Shown: in pieces, positions 1-8,443 of the stretch
Layout: each line of letters begins with the position of its first letter
How positions within the stretch are numbered: position 1 is the stretch's first letter
NCBI GenBank assembly: GCA_022826045.1
Contig: JAJDVQ010000035.1
Coordinates: 1 to 64,000, forward strand
Source of the DNA: Acidimicrobiia bacterium
GTDB taxonomy: Bacteria > Actinomycetota > Acidimicrobiia > Acidimicrobiales > Poriferisodalaceae
DNA: 64,000 nucleotides
Direction of reading: 5' to 3'
Made by a program: the position numbers and the translations under genes
The notes under the pieces: model-generated
The model's database searches: none
What the model was told of the DNA's origin: nothing
Seen by the model: only the letters and a program-made list of their open reading frames with translations

Positions 1-165
1 TCGAGACGCTCGAAGTCGCTCTTTGTGGCGATCTCGAGACGCTCGAACTCTTTCCTGGTGGCGGTCTCGAGACGCTCGAAGTCGCTCTTTGTGGCGATCT
101 CGAGACGCTCGAACTCTTTCCTGGTGGCGGTCTCGAGACGCGCGATGTCGCTCTTTGTGGCGAGC
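1..165. repeat. Tandem 33-bp coding repeats, five units
   Basis: Five 33-bp units start at 1, 34, 67, 100 and 133, each beginning with TCGAGACGC. Two variants alternate (one with GTCGCTCTTTGTGGCGA, one with CTCTTTCCTGGTGGCGG), giving a 66-bp higher-order period. The unit is exactly eleven codons in the minus-strand coiled-coil frame. The array probably continues to the left of the window. Confidence 0.85.
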
Positions 166-272
166 TCGGACACGGGCACCGGGCTCAAGCACGACATGGC
201 GTACTCGGCAGTGGACTCGTCGAGGTGCTCACAGAACCAATCGTAGAGACGTGAGCGCAGTGCTTCAGACAT
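1..272 (-). CDS. Partial coiled-coil protein with 11-residue repeats (3' end outside window)
   Basis: Reading the minus strand from an ATG at 272 gives an open frame to the window edge. The N-terminus begins MSEALRSRLYDWF and continues through about 35 globular residues. It then enters a run of 11-residue units of the type ATKSDFERLET / ATRKEFERLEI. Alternating hydrophobic and charged residues in an 11-residue (hendecad) register indicate a long coiled coil. This style is seen in DUF1640/CCDC90-like and other small bacterial coiled-coil proteins, so that family is only a guess. The gene is cut by the window edge, so length, C-terminal membrane anchor and function cannot be judged. Confidence 0.6.
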   Translation of the reverse strand, partial: MSEALRSRLYDWFCEHLDESTAEYAMSCLSPVPVSELATKSDIARLETATRKEFERLEIATKSDFERLETATRKEFERLEIATKSDFERL

Positions 273-409
273 GACGGCCTCCTGGGCGATGCGAAGAACG
301 GGGTCGGCCGCGAACCGTAGAGCCATCGATTGCTGAACAAAAATGAATTTCGGTATTTTTCCGGTTGCGACACGCTCGGCAGGGGAGCGTCGTGGCGGAT
401 ACAGCACAG

Positions 410-481
410 ATGTGGCAATTGCAGGACGCCAAGAACCGGTTCAGCGCAGTCGTCGAGGCGTGGCTGTCGGCACCGAGCGGC
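410..481 (+). pseudogene. Truncated Phd/YefM-type antitoxin fragment
   Basis: An ATG at 410 opens MWQLQDAKNRFSAVV, which closely matches the start of Phd/YefM antitoxins (typically WQLQDAKxxFSEVV, the DNA-binding N-terminus). After about 24 residues the similarity stops. The frame continues only as antisense of the neighbouring protease gene, whose stop codon is at 490. No toxin gene follows. I read this as the 5' remnant of a toxin-antitoxin pair; the call rests on motif resemblance only. Confidence 0.5.
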
Positions 482-489
482 GCCGGCGG

Positions 490-1842
490 TCAGCGCTGGT
501 GGGCCTCGATGACGGCGAGGGCTTCCTCGAGGGTCTCGACGCCGACGACGGTGACGGACGGCCCGGCGACGGCGGCTGCTTGGTCGGCTTGCGAGGCCGG
601 CACCAGGAACAGGTCGATGCCGGCGCGCACGGTGGAGTGAGCCTTCTGCGGCACGCCGCCGATCGGCCCGACCGTGCCGTCGTGATGGATGGTGCCGGTG
701 GCGGCCACGTCGAGGTTGCCGGTGAGCGGCTGGGGGGTGAGCGCGTCGATGACCGACAGCGTGAAGGCGAGACCTGCAGAGGGCCCGCCGATCCTCTCGA
801 CATTGAGCGTGACGTCGATGGGGAGTGCGGCGAAGGTGACATGGGTGGTCACGACGACGCCGAGGTGTGCGAGACCGTCTCGCTCGCCGAGGGCGGCGGT
901 GACGGTGCGGGTGCTGCCGTCTGGGTCGAGCGCGGTGAGCTGGACTTGGGCGCCGGGCTCATAGGTCTTGATGGTGTCGGAGAGCTGCGGCGCAGTGAGG
1001 ATGGGGCTGCCGCCGACGATCTGAACGATGTCACCCTCGCTGAGCTCGCTGTCGTCGGCGGAACTGCCGTCGGCGATCCACTCGATGCGGGCGCCGATGG
1101 GCGTCATGATCTCGTGGCCCAGGTGTTCGAGAGCCACGGCCACGGCGATCTGGGTGGACTGGTCCATCTGGAGGCGGCCGTCCTCGCGATTCTCCGCGAT
1201 GGTGCGCTCGCCCAGGATGTCGGCGATGTCGACGACCTCGAGGGCGCCGTCGAGCCAGCCGCCTGCCACCTCGAACAGCGACGGGGCGAAGCTGGTGCGG
1301 ACGCTGACGAGGCTGATGGAGGCGTCGGAGGCGTAGGCGGGGTGATCGTGGACTTCGACGAAATCCTCGATGTCGAAGGTGCCGCCGGGGGCGACGACGG
1401 CCTTGCCTGCCAGGCGGGTCTGGAAGCCGGCAGCGATCGCGATGGCCACGAGGATGAGAGCGAGGGCGACCGTGACTGCGGTGCGGGAGTACTGGCGAGG
1501 GCGGGGATGGGTCGGGTCGGCAGCGACGGCGCCTTCGGCGACCGGATCAGGGGCGGCCGGATCGGCAGAGATCGGATCGACAACGGCTGGATCGGGGACG
1601 GCCGGGTCGGAGGTGATCGGCGGCAGCGGGGCGCCGATCAGCGGATCGTCGAGCGAGCCTGCCAGCGCACGCCAGCCGAGTCCCGCTTCGGTCTCGTCGC
1701 CGCTGTCGATGGCCTCGGCGGCGGCGTCGCCGGGGCTGTCGGCGGGAGTACCGGCAGGGTTGCCATCAGGTTCGTATGCCGGCCTGCCGCCGGACGCATC
1801 GCTCACAGGCGCACAGCGTGCCATGTGCCCTGCGGCAGGCAC
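490..1842 (-). CDS. Membrane-anchored PDZ / Lon-type (S16) serine protease, YlbL-like
   Basis: A 450-residue protein. Residues 1-118 are a Pro/Ala/Asp-rich cytoplasmic region, and one transmembrane helix lies at about 121-140. A PDZ-like segment follows at about 225-305 (GDIVQIVGG). A Lon C-terminal proteolytic domain occupies about 340-450, with the catalytic Ser at 355 in IGGPSAGLAF and the Lys at 400 in GGVPQKAHS. This Ser-Lys dyad layout is that of the YlbL/PDZ-S16 family, thought to act on the outer face of the membrane without an ATPase domain. The start may be GTG at 1842 or ATG at 1824. It is monocistronic and divergent from the small gene at 1878. Substrate is unknown. Confidence 0.88.
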   Translation of the reverse strand: MPAAGHMARCAPVSDASGGRPAYEPDGNPAGTPADSPGDAAAEAIDSGDETEAGLGWRALAGSLDDPLIGAPLPPITSDPAVPDPAVVDPISADPAAPDPVAEGAVAADPTHPRPRQYSRTAVTVALALILVAIAIAAGFQTRLAGKAVVAPGGTFDIEDFVEVHDHPAYASDASISLVSVRTSFAPSLFEVAGGWLDGALEVVDIADILGERTIAENREDGRLQMDQSTQIAVAVALEHLGHEIMTPIGARIEWIADGSSADDSELSEGDIVQIVGGSPILTAPQLSDTIKTYEPGAQVQLTALDPDGSTRTVTAALGERDGLAHLGVVVTTHVTFAALPIDVTLNVERIGGPSAGLAFTLSVIDALTPQPLTGNLDVAATGTIHHDGTVGPIGGVPQKAHSTVRAGIDLFLVPASQADQAAAVAGPSVTVVGVETLEEALAVIEAHQR

Positions 1843-1877
1843 GCGCGACTCGGCCAGGAATGGGGCATATTGGGCTG

Positions 1878-2042
1878 ATGGAGACGGGGCGGTGGCTCTT
1901 CAAGCCGACAGGGATCTGGCGGCGGCTGGTTGCCGTCGTCGGGCTGGCCGTCTTTGTGGTCATCTGCACCATCACGCTGGTGGCGGTCGTGCTGATCGCT
2001 GCCGCACTGGGGGCGCTCCTGCTCGAAGCGCTCGTGGGATGA
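1878..2042 (+). CDS. Small single-pass membrane protein (54 aa)
   Basis: An ATG at 1878 opens METGRWLFKPTGIWRR followed by a long hydrophobic stretch (about residues 17-52) ending LLLEALVG. The basic N-terminus suggests a cytoplasmic N-end with one or two membrane passes. The stop codon overlaps the ATG of the HEAT-repeat gene by 4 bases (ATGA at 2039), so the two are very likely translationally coupled. No family was recognised. Confidence 0.6.
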   Translation: METGRWLFKPTGIWRRLVAVVGLAVFVVICTITLVAVVLIAAALGALLLEALVG

Positions 2043-2764
2043 GCTGCGGCCGCGTGTCGACGCCGCCCGACGCCACGGGCAGGGCACTCGGGGACCCCGC
2101 CGACGACGCATACGCGCGCCGGCTGGATGCGGTGGTGGCAGGTCATCGGGGCGATGGCCAGGCCGCAGCGCAGTTCCTGGCGGATCCCGATGCCGACGTC
2201 CGCGCAGCGGCACTCGGTGCGCTGGCACGCTGCGGCGAGCTCAGCGCCGCCCACGTGCGCTCGGCGCTGAGCGACGACGCGACCGGGGTCCGCAGGCGGG
2301 CCGCAGAACTGGCCCCGCCGGAGGTCGATCTCATACCGTTGCTGAGCGACGCCGACGCCTCGGTGGTGGAGGCCACGGCTGCCGCACTCGGCGAGCGCGA
2401 CTGGGATCCCGCGCCGGTGCGCGAGCTGTGCCGCATCGCCCGCGATCATGACGACCCGTTGTGCCGTGAGAGCGCAGTTGCTGCGCTCGGCGCCATCGCC
2501 GCGGGGCTCGACACGATCGCGGCGGACCCGGATTCGGCCGGCAGCGGCGTGACTGGCGCCGGTCACGACGACGCCAGGGCGAGATCGCTGGAGGTGCTGC
2601 TCGCCGCCATGGAGGACCGGCCGCAAATCCGGCGCCGGGCCCTGCTGGGACTGCACCAATTCGATGACGGTCGTGCCGACGACGCCATGCGCGCCTCGCT
2701 CGATGACCGCGACCGTCAGGTACGCGCCGTCGCCGGCGAGCTGCTCGGCGTACCGGTCCGCTGA
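2039..2764 (+). CDS. HEAT-repeat protein
   Basis: A 241-residue protein made largely of alpha-helical repeats, with units such as DVRAAALGALARCGEL, GVRRRAAELAPPEVD, SVVEATAAALGERDW and QVRAVAGELLG. These are the PBS-lyase/HEAT pattern used for protein-protein binding. No enzyme motif is visible. It begins at an ATG overlapping the stop of the preceding 54-residue membrane protein, so the pair probably forms a two-gene operon with a soluble scaffold next to a membrane partner. Its 3' end faces MreB convergently across about 90 bases containing short CCCGCCTGATCCCG repeats. Confidence 0.75.
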   Translation: MSCGRVSTPPDATGRALGDPADDAYARRLDAVVAGHRGDGQAAAQFLADPDADVRAAALGALARCGELSAAHVRSALSDDATGVRRRAAELAPPEVDLIPLLSDADASVVEATAAALGERDWDPAPVRELCRIARDHDDPLCRESAVAALGAIAAGLDTIAADPDSAGSGVTGAGHDDARARSLEVLLAAMEDRPQIRRRALLGLHQFDDGRADDAMRASLDDRDRQVRAVAGELLGVPVR

Positions 2765-2851
2765 TCGACCCAGCAGCCTCGATCCCGCCTGATCCCGTCG
2801 GCCCGCCTGATCCCGCCGACGCGCCCAGCGCCACTGCGCTCGCGGACGCAG

Positions 2852-3856
2852 CTACCGGCCGGGAATCGTGTGCGAGGCGTGCAGGGACTCGAAGTTCTCG
2901 AGCGCACGCCCGGCGCCCAGCACCACCGTATCGAGCGGCGACTCGGACCGCAGCACCGGCACACGCGCCTCCGATGCGATGCGCTGGTCGAGTCCCTGCA
3001 GCAGCGACCCCCCGCCGACCATGAACGCACCGGTGTGGATCAGGTCCTGTGCCAGCTCCGGCGGTGCCTCGCCGAGGCACTCGAGCACGGACTCGACGAT
3101 CTGCTCCACCGTGTCGGCCAGTGCAGAACGCACCTCGGTCGGCGTGATGACGAACGTGCGAGGCAATCCCGTCGTGAGGTCGCGGCCCTTCACCTCAGCG
3201 TCGAACTTGTCGTCGACCGGCCACGCGGACCCGATGCTGATCTTGAGCTCCTCGGCGGTGCGCTCGCCGATGGCAATGCCGTGGACCCGCCGCGAGTAGT
3301 TCATCAGCGCTGTGTCGAAGTCGAACGAACCCACACGCACCGCCCTGAGCGAGACCAAGCCGCCGAGCGAGACCATCGCGGTCTCAGTGGTGCCGCCGCC
3401 GACGTCGATGACCAGCGACCCAGCGGGCTCGTGGATCGGCAGCCCGGAGCCGATGGCTGCGGCAATCGGCTGCTCGATCAGCCGCACGTCGGAGGCGCCC
3501 GCCCGGCGCACCGCCTCGATCACCGCACGCCGCTCGACCGGGGTGATCAGCGACGGCACGCACACCGCAACCCGGGTCCGGCCAAACCGGCCGACGCCGA
3601 CCCCCTGGAGGATCAGCCGGATCATCCGCTGAGTGGTGTCGAAGTCGGTGATGGCGCCGTTGCGCAGCGGGCGTGCCGCGATGATGTAGCTGGGCGTCCG
3701 GCCGATCATCTGCCACGCTTCGCGGCCGACTGACAGCACATCGCCCGAGCGCTCGTTGAGCGCGATCACGGACGGCTCGTTGAACACGATGCCGCGCCCC
3801 CGCTCGTACACCAGCGTGTTCGCGGTGCCGAGGTCGATTGCCAGGTCACGAGCCAG
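2852..3856 (-). CDS. mreB: MreB/Mbl-type bacterial actin, CTG start proposed
   Basis: The actin-fold landmarks are all present: phosphate-1 loop IDLGTANTLVY, phosphate-2 VIDVGGGTTE, and adenosine loop VGGGSLLQGL. I place the start at a CTG (3856-3854), because family members begin M-ARDLAIDLGTANT and a GGGGGAA Shine-Dalgarno sits just upstream. This gives 334 residues, the usual MreB length. ATG alternatives at 3922 and 3916 would add about 20 unconserved residues overlapping the upstream gene. No mreC, mreD, pbp2 or rodA is next to it, so it is a solo MreB, perhaps a paralogue. MreB directs lateral wall synthesis at the inner face of the membrane. Confidence 0.9.
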   Translation of the reverse strand: MARDLAIDLGTANTLVYERGRGIVFNEPSVIALNERSGDVLSVGREAWQMIGRTPSYIIAARPLRNGAITDFDTTQRMIRLILQGVGVGRFGRTRVAVCVPSLITPVERRAVIEAVRRAGASDVRLIEQPIAAAIGSGLPIHEPAGSLVIDVGGGTTETAMVSLGGLVSLRAVRVGSFDFDTALMNYSRRVHGIAIGERTAEELKISIGSAWPVDDKFDAEVKGRDLTTGLPRTFVITPTEVRSALADTVEQIVESVLECLGEAPPELAQDLIHTGAFMVGGGSLLQGLDQRIASEARVPVLRSESPLDTVVLGAGRALENFESLHASHTIPGR

Positions 3857-4265
3857 AGCGGTTCCCCCGGTCGTGGCCTGGCGGGCGCGGGCGCGCCCTG
3901 CGAAGCACACGGTCATCCACATCAGCGCTGAGCGGCGGCAGCGCTGGCAGTGAATACTCACGCTCGATCAAACGGATGCTCTTCGCGGTGCGAGGGCGCG
4001 GTGCAGGAATCTCGGAGCGTGGCCATTCCGCCATCGAGGGGTTCCGGCTCGACTGCTTGGGCGCCCGGCGGAACAGGCCCCTCAGACCAGGCGAGCCCGA
4101 CGGGTCCTCCGGCCCGCGCGGAGCGATCGCCTTCAGCTTGCGGCGGAAGGGCTCGGTCTCGTCATCGGTCACACGGTTGTTCTGCACCCGAGCGATCGCG
4201 CCCAGCACCACCATCCCCAGCAGCGGCACCACCACCGCAATAGCCAGGAACAGCAGCGGACTCAT
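3846..4265 (-). CDS. Small membrane-anchored basic protein (139 aa)
   Basis: The N-terminus (MSPLLFLAIAVVVPLLGMVVL) is one transmembrane helix. It is followed by a long, charged, Pro/Arg-rich and probably disordered cytoplasmic tail. The start ATG overlaps the moaE stop by 4 bases (4262-4265), and the 3' end overlaps the proposed mreB start by 11 bases. It is therefore embedded in the epimerase-moaE-this gene-mreB run and may be co-translated. A role beside MreB is an inference from position; no domain was recognised. Confidence 0.6.
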   Translation of the reverse strand: MSPLLFLAIAVVVPLLGMVVLGAIARVQNNRVTDDETEPFRRKLKAIAPRGPEDPSGSPGLRGLFRRAPKQSSRNPSMAEWPRSEIPAPRPRTAKSIRLIEREYSLPALPPLSADVDDRVLRRARPRPPGHDRGNRSGS

Positions 4266-4711
4266 GCGCGTGGCACCTCGGCGATCGGCTGCGACTGCAA
4301 GCCCCAGTCAGTCCCGCCGTCGTGATGCTCTTGCTTCCAGATCGGCACCGTGGCCTTCAAGGTATCGATGCCGAAGCGCGCAGCTTCGAATGCTGCATCC
4401 CGATGCGGCGCCGACACCGCAACCACCACCGAGCACTCGGTGAGGGCCAGCGTTCCCACCCGGTGCAGCAGCGCCGCCTTGCACACGCTCGGCCACCGCC
4501 GACGCATCTCGGCCGCGATCTCCGACATCCGGGGCGTCACCTCGGACTCGTACGCCTCGTAGGTGAGCTCCCTCACGCCGGTGCGGTGGGAGGCATGGTC
4601 ACGCACCGTGCCCGAGAACAGCACCACCGCGCCCGCAGAGGGATCAAGCGCCCATTCGTAGACGGCCGCTATCGGCAGTTCGTCGGGCGTCAGCTCTATC
4701 CAGGCGGTCAT
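4262..4711 (-). CDS. moaE: Molybdopterin synthase catalytic subunit MoaE
   Basis: A 149-residue protein starting MTAWIELTPDELP. MoaE signatures include VVLFSGTVRDHAS, the YEAYESEV region, a LHRVGTLALTECSVVVAVSAP core, and the catalytic-loop lysine in VPIWKQEHHDGG. MoaE with MoaD adds two sulfurs to cPMP to form molybdopterin in the cytoplasm. The start ATG overlaps the epimerase stop (TGATG), indicating coupling. No moaD is adjacent. A molybdenum-hydroxylase-like protein lies at 28.7-30.3 kb. Confidence 0.9.
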   Translation of the reverse strand: MTAWIELTPDELPIAAVYEWALDPSAGAVVLFSGTVRDHASHRTGVRELTYEAYESEVTPRMSEIAAEMRRRWPSVCKAALLHRVGTLALTECSVVVAVSAPHRDAAFEAARFGIDTLKATVPIWKQEHHDGGTDWGLQSQPIAEVPRA

Positions 4712-5712
4712 CAGCGCAAAGCGTAGGAGCGCCGGAGCCAGGCTGTGGCAGCCCAGCCGACGGCCGCCAGCGCAGCCCCCGCTCCCGCCAGCATCGCGTA
4801 CTGGCGTTGACGTGCATTGAGATCGTCCCACGGCATCCCGGCGTCGGCGATCACGTACGCCTGCGCGCTGCTGTAACGGGGCTCCCAGCCGACGGCGCGC
4901 AGCCGGTCGTTGGCCACGACCCAGCTGTAGCGAGTGAAGGGCAGCAGGCCGTCGGGCGCCGCGTGACCCACCCGGCGGGCCACGTACCGGTCGAGCCGTT
5001 TCGGCGCCGGCAGCGGCAGGCGGACCTTGGGCCGAGCCCCCAGCAGAGCCCGCAGCTCGCTGGGCGCCAGCCAGCCGTCGGGCGCCACGTTGAACGCGCC
5101 CCCGAGCCGTTTTCGCACCGCCAGCACCACCGCAGACGCCAAGTCGTCGAGATGTAGGAACTGCACCGGCGGGTCGTCGCTGCCGGTGCGGATGGGCGCA
5201 GCCGCCAGCATCGCCTCGCCGATCGGCCCGCCGAGACCGCTCGAGACCACCGGTGCGGGCCGCAGGATGGCCACCTGCCGCCCGGGCCCGTCGGGCACAG
5301 CGTCACGCCACTCCAGCACCGTGCGCTCGGCATCGGCGTGGTGCACGGCAAACGACGACTCCAGGTTCGGCCGCACCGGCATGTCCTCGGAGATCGGCGT
5401 CGGATGGTTCGGCCACGCCCCGTACACGCTGGCACTCGACACCAGCGTCAGGTGCGGCACATCCGCCGCAGCAACCACCCGTCGCAGCCGGTCAGAGGTG
5501 ATCTCGCGGGTCAGCCGCAGGTGCACAAGCGCGTCAGTGCCCGAGATGGCCTGGCTCACCTGCGCCGCCTGGTCGTCGTCGATCATCTGGTCGATGTCGA
5601 TCACGTCGAACGACTGCGCCAGCCACTGCAGCACCCGGGCGCCGATCACGCCGCCCGTGCCCGACACCGCGACCCGGCTGGGGCTAGCGCCTGAGCCCAC
5701 GATCACCGTCAA
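4711..5712 (-). CDS. NAD-dependent epimerase/dehydratase with C-terminal membrane segment
   Basis: A 333-residue extended-SDR protein. The nucleotide-binding glycines are in VAVSGTGGVIGARVLQ near the N-terminus, a DALVHL strand follows, and a SSASVYG motif supplies the serine of the active site. The final 30 residues (LAGAGAALAAVGWAATAWL, then basic residues) form a C-terminal transmembrane anchor, unusual for plain epimerases. It is the first gene of the minus-strand run leading to moaE and mreB. The substrate is not evident; sugar-nucleotide or lipid-linked sugar are both possible. Confidence 0.75.
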   Translation of the reverse strand: MTVIVGSGASPSRVAVSGTGGVIGARVLQWLAQSFDVIDIDQMIDDDQAAQVSQAISGTDALVHLRLTREITSDRLRRVVAAADVPHLTLVSSASVYGAWPNHPTPISEDMPVRPNLESSFAVHHADAERTVLEWRDAVPDGPGRQVAILRPAPVVSSGLGGPIGEAMLAAAPIRTGSDDPPVQFLHLDDLASAVVLAVRKRLGGAFNVAPDGWLAPSELRALLGARPKVRLPLPAPKRLDRYVARRVGHAAPDGLLPFTRYSWVVANDRLRAVGWEPRYSSAQAYVIADAGMPWDDLNARQRQYAMLAGAGAALAAVGWAATAWLRRSYALR

Positions 5713-5792
5713 CGATCAAGCCCGTCATCGACGCCCCCCGGCACCATCCCCGAGTACCGCTGGAAGTCAATCGGGCCGCAGGCCCCACGCCC

Positions 5793-6959
5793 GTGCCGCA
5801 GCCGTACGATTCGGTTGTGGCTGACGACGCCGGAGCCGACGACCCGGGGGGCGACCCGTTCAAGGGCATCCCCTTCCTCGGCGACATCGCCGGGATGCTC
5901 GGCAACGAAGCATCGCTGTGGGAAGGCGCCCGCCAGGCGGCCGCCCAGCTCGCCACCGGCGGCACGCCCGAGCACAACGTCGACCCGGTCGTCCGGCACC
6001 GCCTCAGCGAGATCAGCCGCGTCGCGGAGCTGCACACGGCCAACGTGACACATCTCGACATCGTTCCCGCACGCACTGAGCCTGTCACGCGCTCGGGGTG
6101 GGCGGCAGCCGCACTCGACGCCATCCGCCCGCTCATGGACCGGCTGTCCGAACGCCTCGCCGGCGAATCGACCGGTGATCCCTTCGCCGGACTGCTGCGC
6201 ATGATGAGCCCGATGACCGTGGCGATGACCGCCGGCATGATGGCCGGCCATCTCGCCACCAAGGCGTTCGGCAACTCCGACCTCGGCGTGCCGATGGGGC
6301 GCGTCCTCATCGTGCCCGCCAACATCACCGACTTCGCCTCCGAATGGAGCCTCGACGTCGACGACGTGACGCTGTGGGTCGCGATCCGCGAGCACGCCAT
6401 GCATTCGATGCTGGCGGTGCCCCATGTGCGCGCCGAGCTTGACGGGCTGCTGCTGCGCTACGTGGAGGGCTTCCAGCGCAGCGACCGCGCATTCGACGAG
6501 ATGCTCGAACTCGACCCCGACATGATGAGCGAGCCCTCCGAGCTCGGCTCGCAGCTCCAGCGCATCTTCGGCAACCCCGAGCTGCTGCTGGGCGTGTCGC
6601 GCGACGACAGCCAGAACGACATCGTGCAACGGCTCGAGACGCTGCTGAGCGTCGTGAACGCCTACACCGACGACGTGGTCGCCCAGGCGGGCTCGCGGCT
6701 CATCGGCGGCTTCGGCGCGCTCAGCGAGGCGGTGCGCCGCCGCCAGCTCACCCAGGGCGCCGATTTTGCGGATCGCCTGCTGGGCGTGCGCCTGAGCGCC
6801 GAGGCCCGCGAGCGGGGCGAGGCGTTCATCGTCGGCGTGATCGAGCGCTCGGGACGGGACGGGCTGGCCCGCCTGTTCGAACCGGGCTCGCTGCCGACGC
6901 CCAACGAGCTCGCTGCGCCCGGGCTGTGGCTGGCCCGCCTCGACCTGCCGCTCGACTAG
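5793..6959 (+). CDS. DUF2342 / zincin_2-type putative metalloprotease, F420-associated family
   Basis: A 388-residue protein resembling the actinobacterial DUF2342 family (zinc-dependent metalloprotease-like, often found in F420 contexts). Landmarks are a helical N-half, RVLIVPANITDFASEW, then WVAIREHAMHSMLA where an HEXXH-like helix would lie (here E-H-A-M-H, so the first histidine is not in canonical position). FIVGVIERSGRDGL lies near the C-terminus. The start is uncertain: ATG 5793 or GTG 5814/5817. Metal binding and protease activity are inferred from the family and not certain here. Confidence 0.72.
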   Translation: MPQPYDSVVADDAGADDPGGDPFKGIPFLGDIAGMLGNEASLWEGARQAAAQLATGGTPEHNVDPVVRHRLSEISRVAELHTANVTHLDIVPARTEPVTRSGWAAAALDAIRPLMDRLSERLAGESTGDPFAGLLRMMSPMTVAMTAGMMAGHLATKAFGNSDLGVPMGRVLIVPANITDFASEWSLDVDDVTLWVAIREHAMHSMLAVPHVRAELDGLLLRYVEGFQRSDRAFDEMLELDPDMMSEPSELGSQLQRIFGNPELLLGVSRDDSQNDIVQRLETLLSVVNAYTDDVVAQAGSRLIGGFGALSEAVRRRQLTQGADFADRLLGVRLSAEARERGEAFIVGVIERSGRDGLARLFEPGSLPTPNELAAPGLWLARLDLPLD

Positions 6960-6966
6960 TCGACGG

Positions 6967-8427
6967 CTATTGCTCGACGCCGCGGGCCGGTCCCGGCGGG
7001 CGGCGGGACACGCGGGTGCGGCGCTGGACACGGGTCTGGGTGATGCGGGTACGCACCCGCGACACGATGATCTCCGACGGCGGGCGGCGGCCCCGAGCCA
7101 GCGCCCACACCCCCCCGGCATAGAGCACCACCGCGACCATGGCTGCAATGCCCAGCAGCATCACCCCTGCCCGCAGCGGCAGGATGCCGCTCGGCGCGGC
7201 CACCGGCACCAGCCCGCCGATCACCCACATGAGCTGGAAGCGGGTCTCGAAACGGGCGAACGTGCGGCCCTGGTCGGCGGGCACCTCGTCGCGCTGCACG
7301 ATGGCGTCGAAGCACAGCTTGCCCAGCGCCGACATGAGCCCGATCACCAGCGCCAGCCCCAGCACCGAGCCACGGTCGGGCGACGTCACGACATAGAACG
7401 ACACCGCCGCGGCCAGCAGCAGGGTGCAGGCAAGCAGGACTTCCTCGCGGACGCGACGTCTCAGCCACGGCGCCCCCACCGCGCCGATGAGCTGACCGAC
7501 CGCGCTGGCGGTGAACATGAAGCCGAACCACCACGGGGCGGCGTCGTCGGTGCGCAGCCAGAATGCGATCAGGAACAGCGTGAAGCCGGTCATCATCCGC
7601 ACGACGCCCATGGCCGAGCCGGCGAGCAGCATCGCGCCGCGCCGCCGGGCGGCTGCAGCGGGCACCGGCTGGCGGGGTGCGACCGGCTCGGGACAGGGCT
7701 CGACAGGGCCACCGGCGCCGGGAGCCGAACCGGGTGGCGCATCGCTCCACTCGATGCCGCCGTCGGCAGGATCAGCCCACGGCCCGGCGTAGTTGTCCGA
7801 CGCGCGTCGCCAGCGCCGGGGCGATTGGCTCGGCGGCAGCGGGGGGCTCGGCGGCTCGCTGCGGGGCCGCACTGCGAAGCGCGGCAGGCGCGCCGCGGGG
7901 AACGTCATCAGCACGAAGGTCACCGACGCCAGCACCAGCACCCAGCGCGACGACGCCAGGCTCAGCAGCACACCGGGCCCCGCAGCCAGCGCGCCCCCCA
8001 GCCCGCTCAGCAGCATCAGCTTGGAGTTGGCCTCCACCAAGTCACGCTCTTCGCGCACCAGCCCCGGCACCACGGCGCTCTTGGCCACGTGGTACGTCTT
8101 GGCGGCCACCAGCGCGCCGAAGGCCTCGGGAAACAGCAGCAGCGAATCGAGATGGCGCACCATGAGCAGCGCCAGGAGCGCCCGGGCGATGCCCGCCCCG
8201 ATGATCATCCCCCGCCGCCCGCCGCGGGCACGGTCTACCAGCGGCCCGATCAGCGGCCCCACCACCGCGAACGGCGTCATCGTCACCAGCAGGTACAGCG
8301 CCACCCTGGGTCTCGCAGCCGCCGGGTCGAGGTTGAAGAACAGCGAACCCGCCAGCGCGATCGCGATCAGCGCATCGCCGGCCGCAGACAGCAGGTGCGT
8401 GCGGGCAAGCCACGTGAACGGCTGCAT
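6967..8427 (-). CDS. Major facilitator superfamily transporter
   Basis: A 486-residue polytopic membrane protein. The N-terminal half has transmembrane segments from AAGDALIAIALAGSLFF onward, including an MFS loop-like PLVDRARGGRRGMIIG. A cytoplasmic Pro/Ser-rich linker near the middle (about residues 195-265) separates it from a second membrane half starting GAMLLAGSAMGVVRMMTGF, and a basic tail ends the protein. It starts 16 bases downstream of the regX3-like stop, so it is probably the last gene of the phosphate regulatory operon. The substrate is unknown. Confidence 0.8.
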   Translation of the reverse strand: MQPFTWLARTHLLSAAGDALIAIALAGSLFFNLDPAAARPRVALYLLVTMTPFAVVGPLIGPLVDRARGGRRGMIIGAGIARALLALLMVRHLDSLLLFPEAFGALVAAKTYHVAKSAVVPGLVREERDLVEANSKLMLLSGLGGALAAGPGVLLSLASSRWVLVLASVTFVLMTFPAARLPRFAVRPRSEPPSPPLPPSQSPRRWRRASDNYAGPWADPADGGIEWSDAPPGSAPGAGGPVEPCPEPVAPRQPVPAAAARRRGAMLLAGSAMGVVRMMTGFTLFLIAFWLRTDDAAPWWFGFMFTASAVGQLIGAVGAPWLRRRVREEVLLACTLLLAAAVSFYVVTSPDRGSVLGLALVIGLMSALGKLCFDAIVQRDEVPADQGRTFARFETRFQLMWVIGGLVPVAAPSGILPLRAGVMLLGIAAMVAVVLYAGGVWALARGRRPPSEIIVSRVRTRITQTRVQRRTRVSRRPPGPARGVEQ

Positions 8428-8443
8428 CAGTGGCGATCCCGCT

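Noticed and set aside
1-165. Regular 33-bp repeats as a possible CRISPR array
   Set aside because: Units are directly adjacent with no spacers, and they are exactly eleven codons in a coiled-coil frame on the minus strand.
343-1878. Long plus-strand open frame opposite the PDZ/Lon protease
   Set aside because: It is the antisense of a gene with clear catalytic motifs; long antisense frames are expected in very GC-rich DNA.
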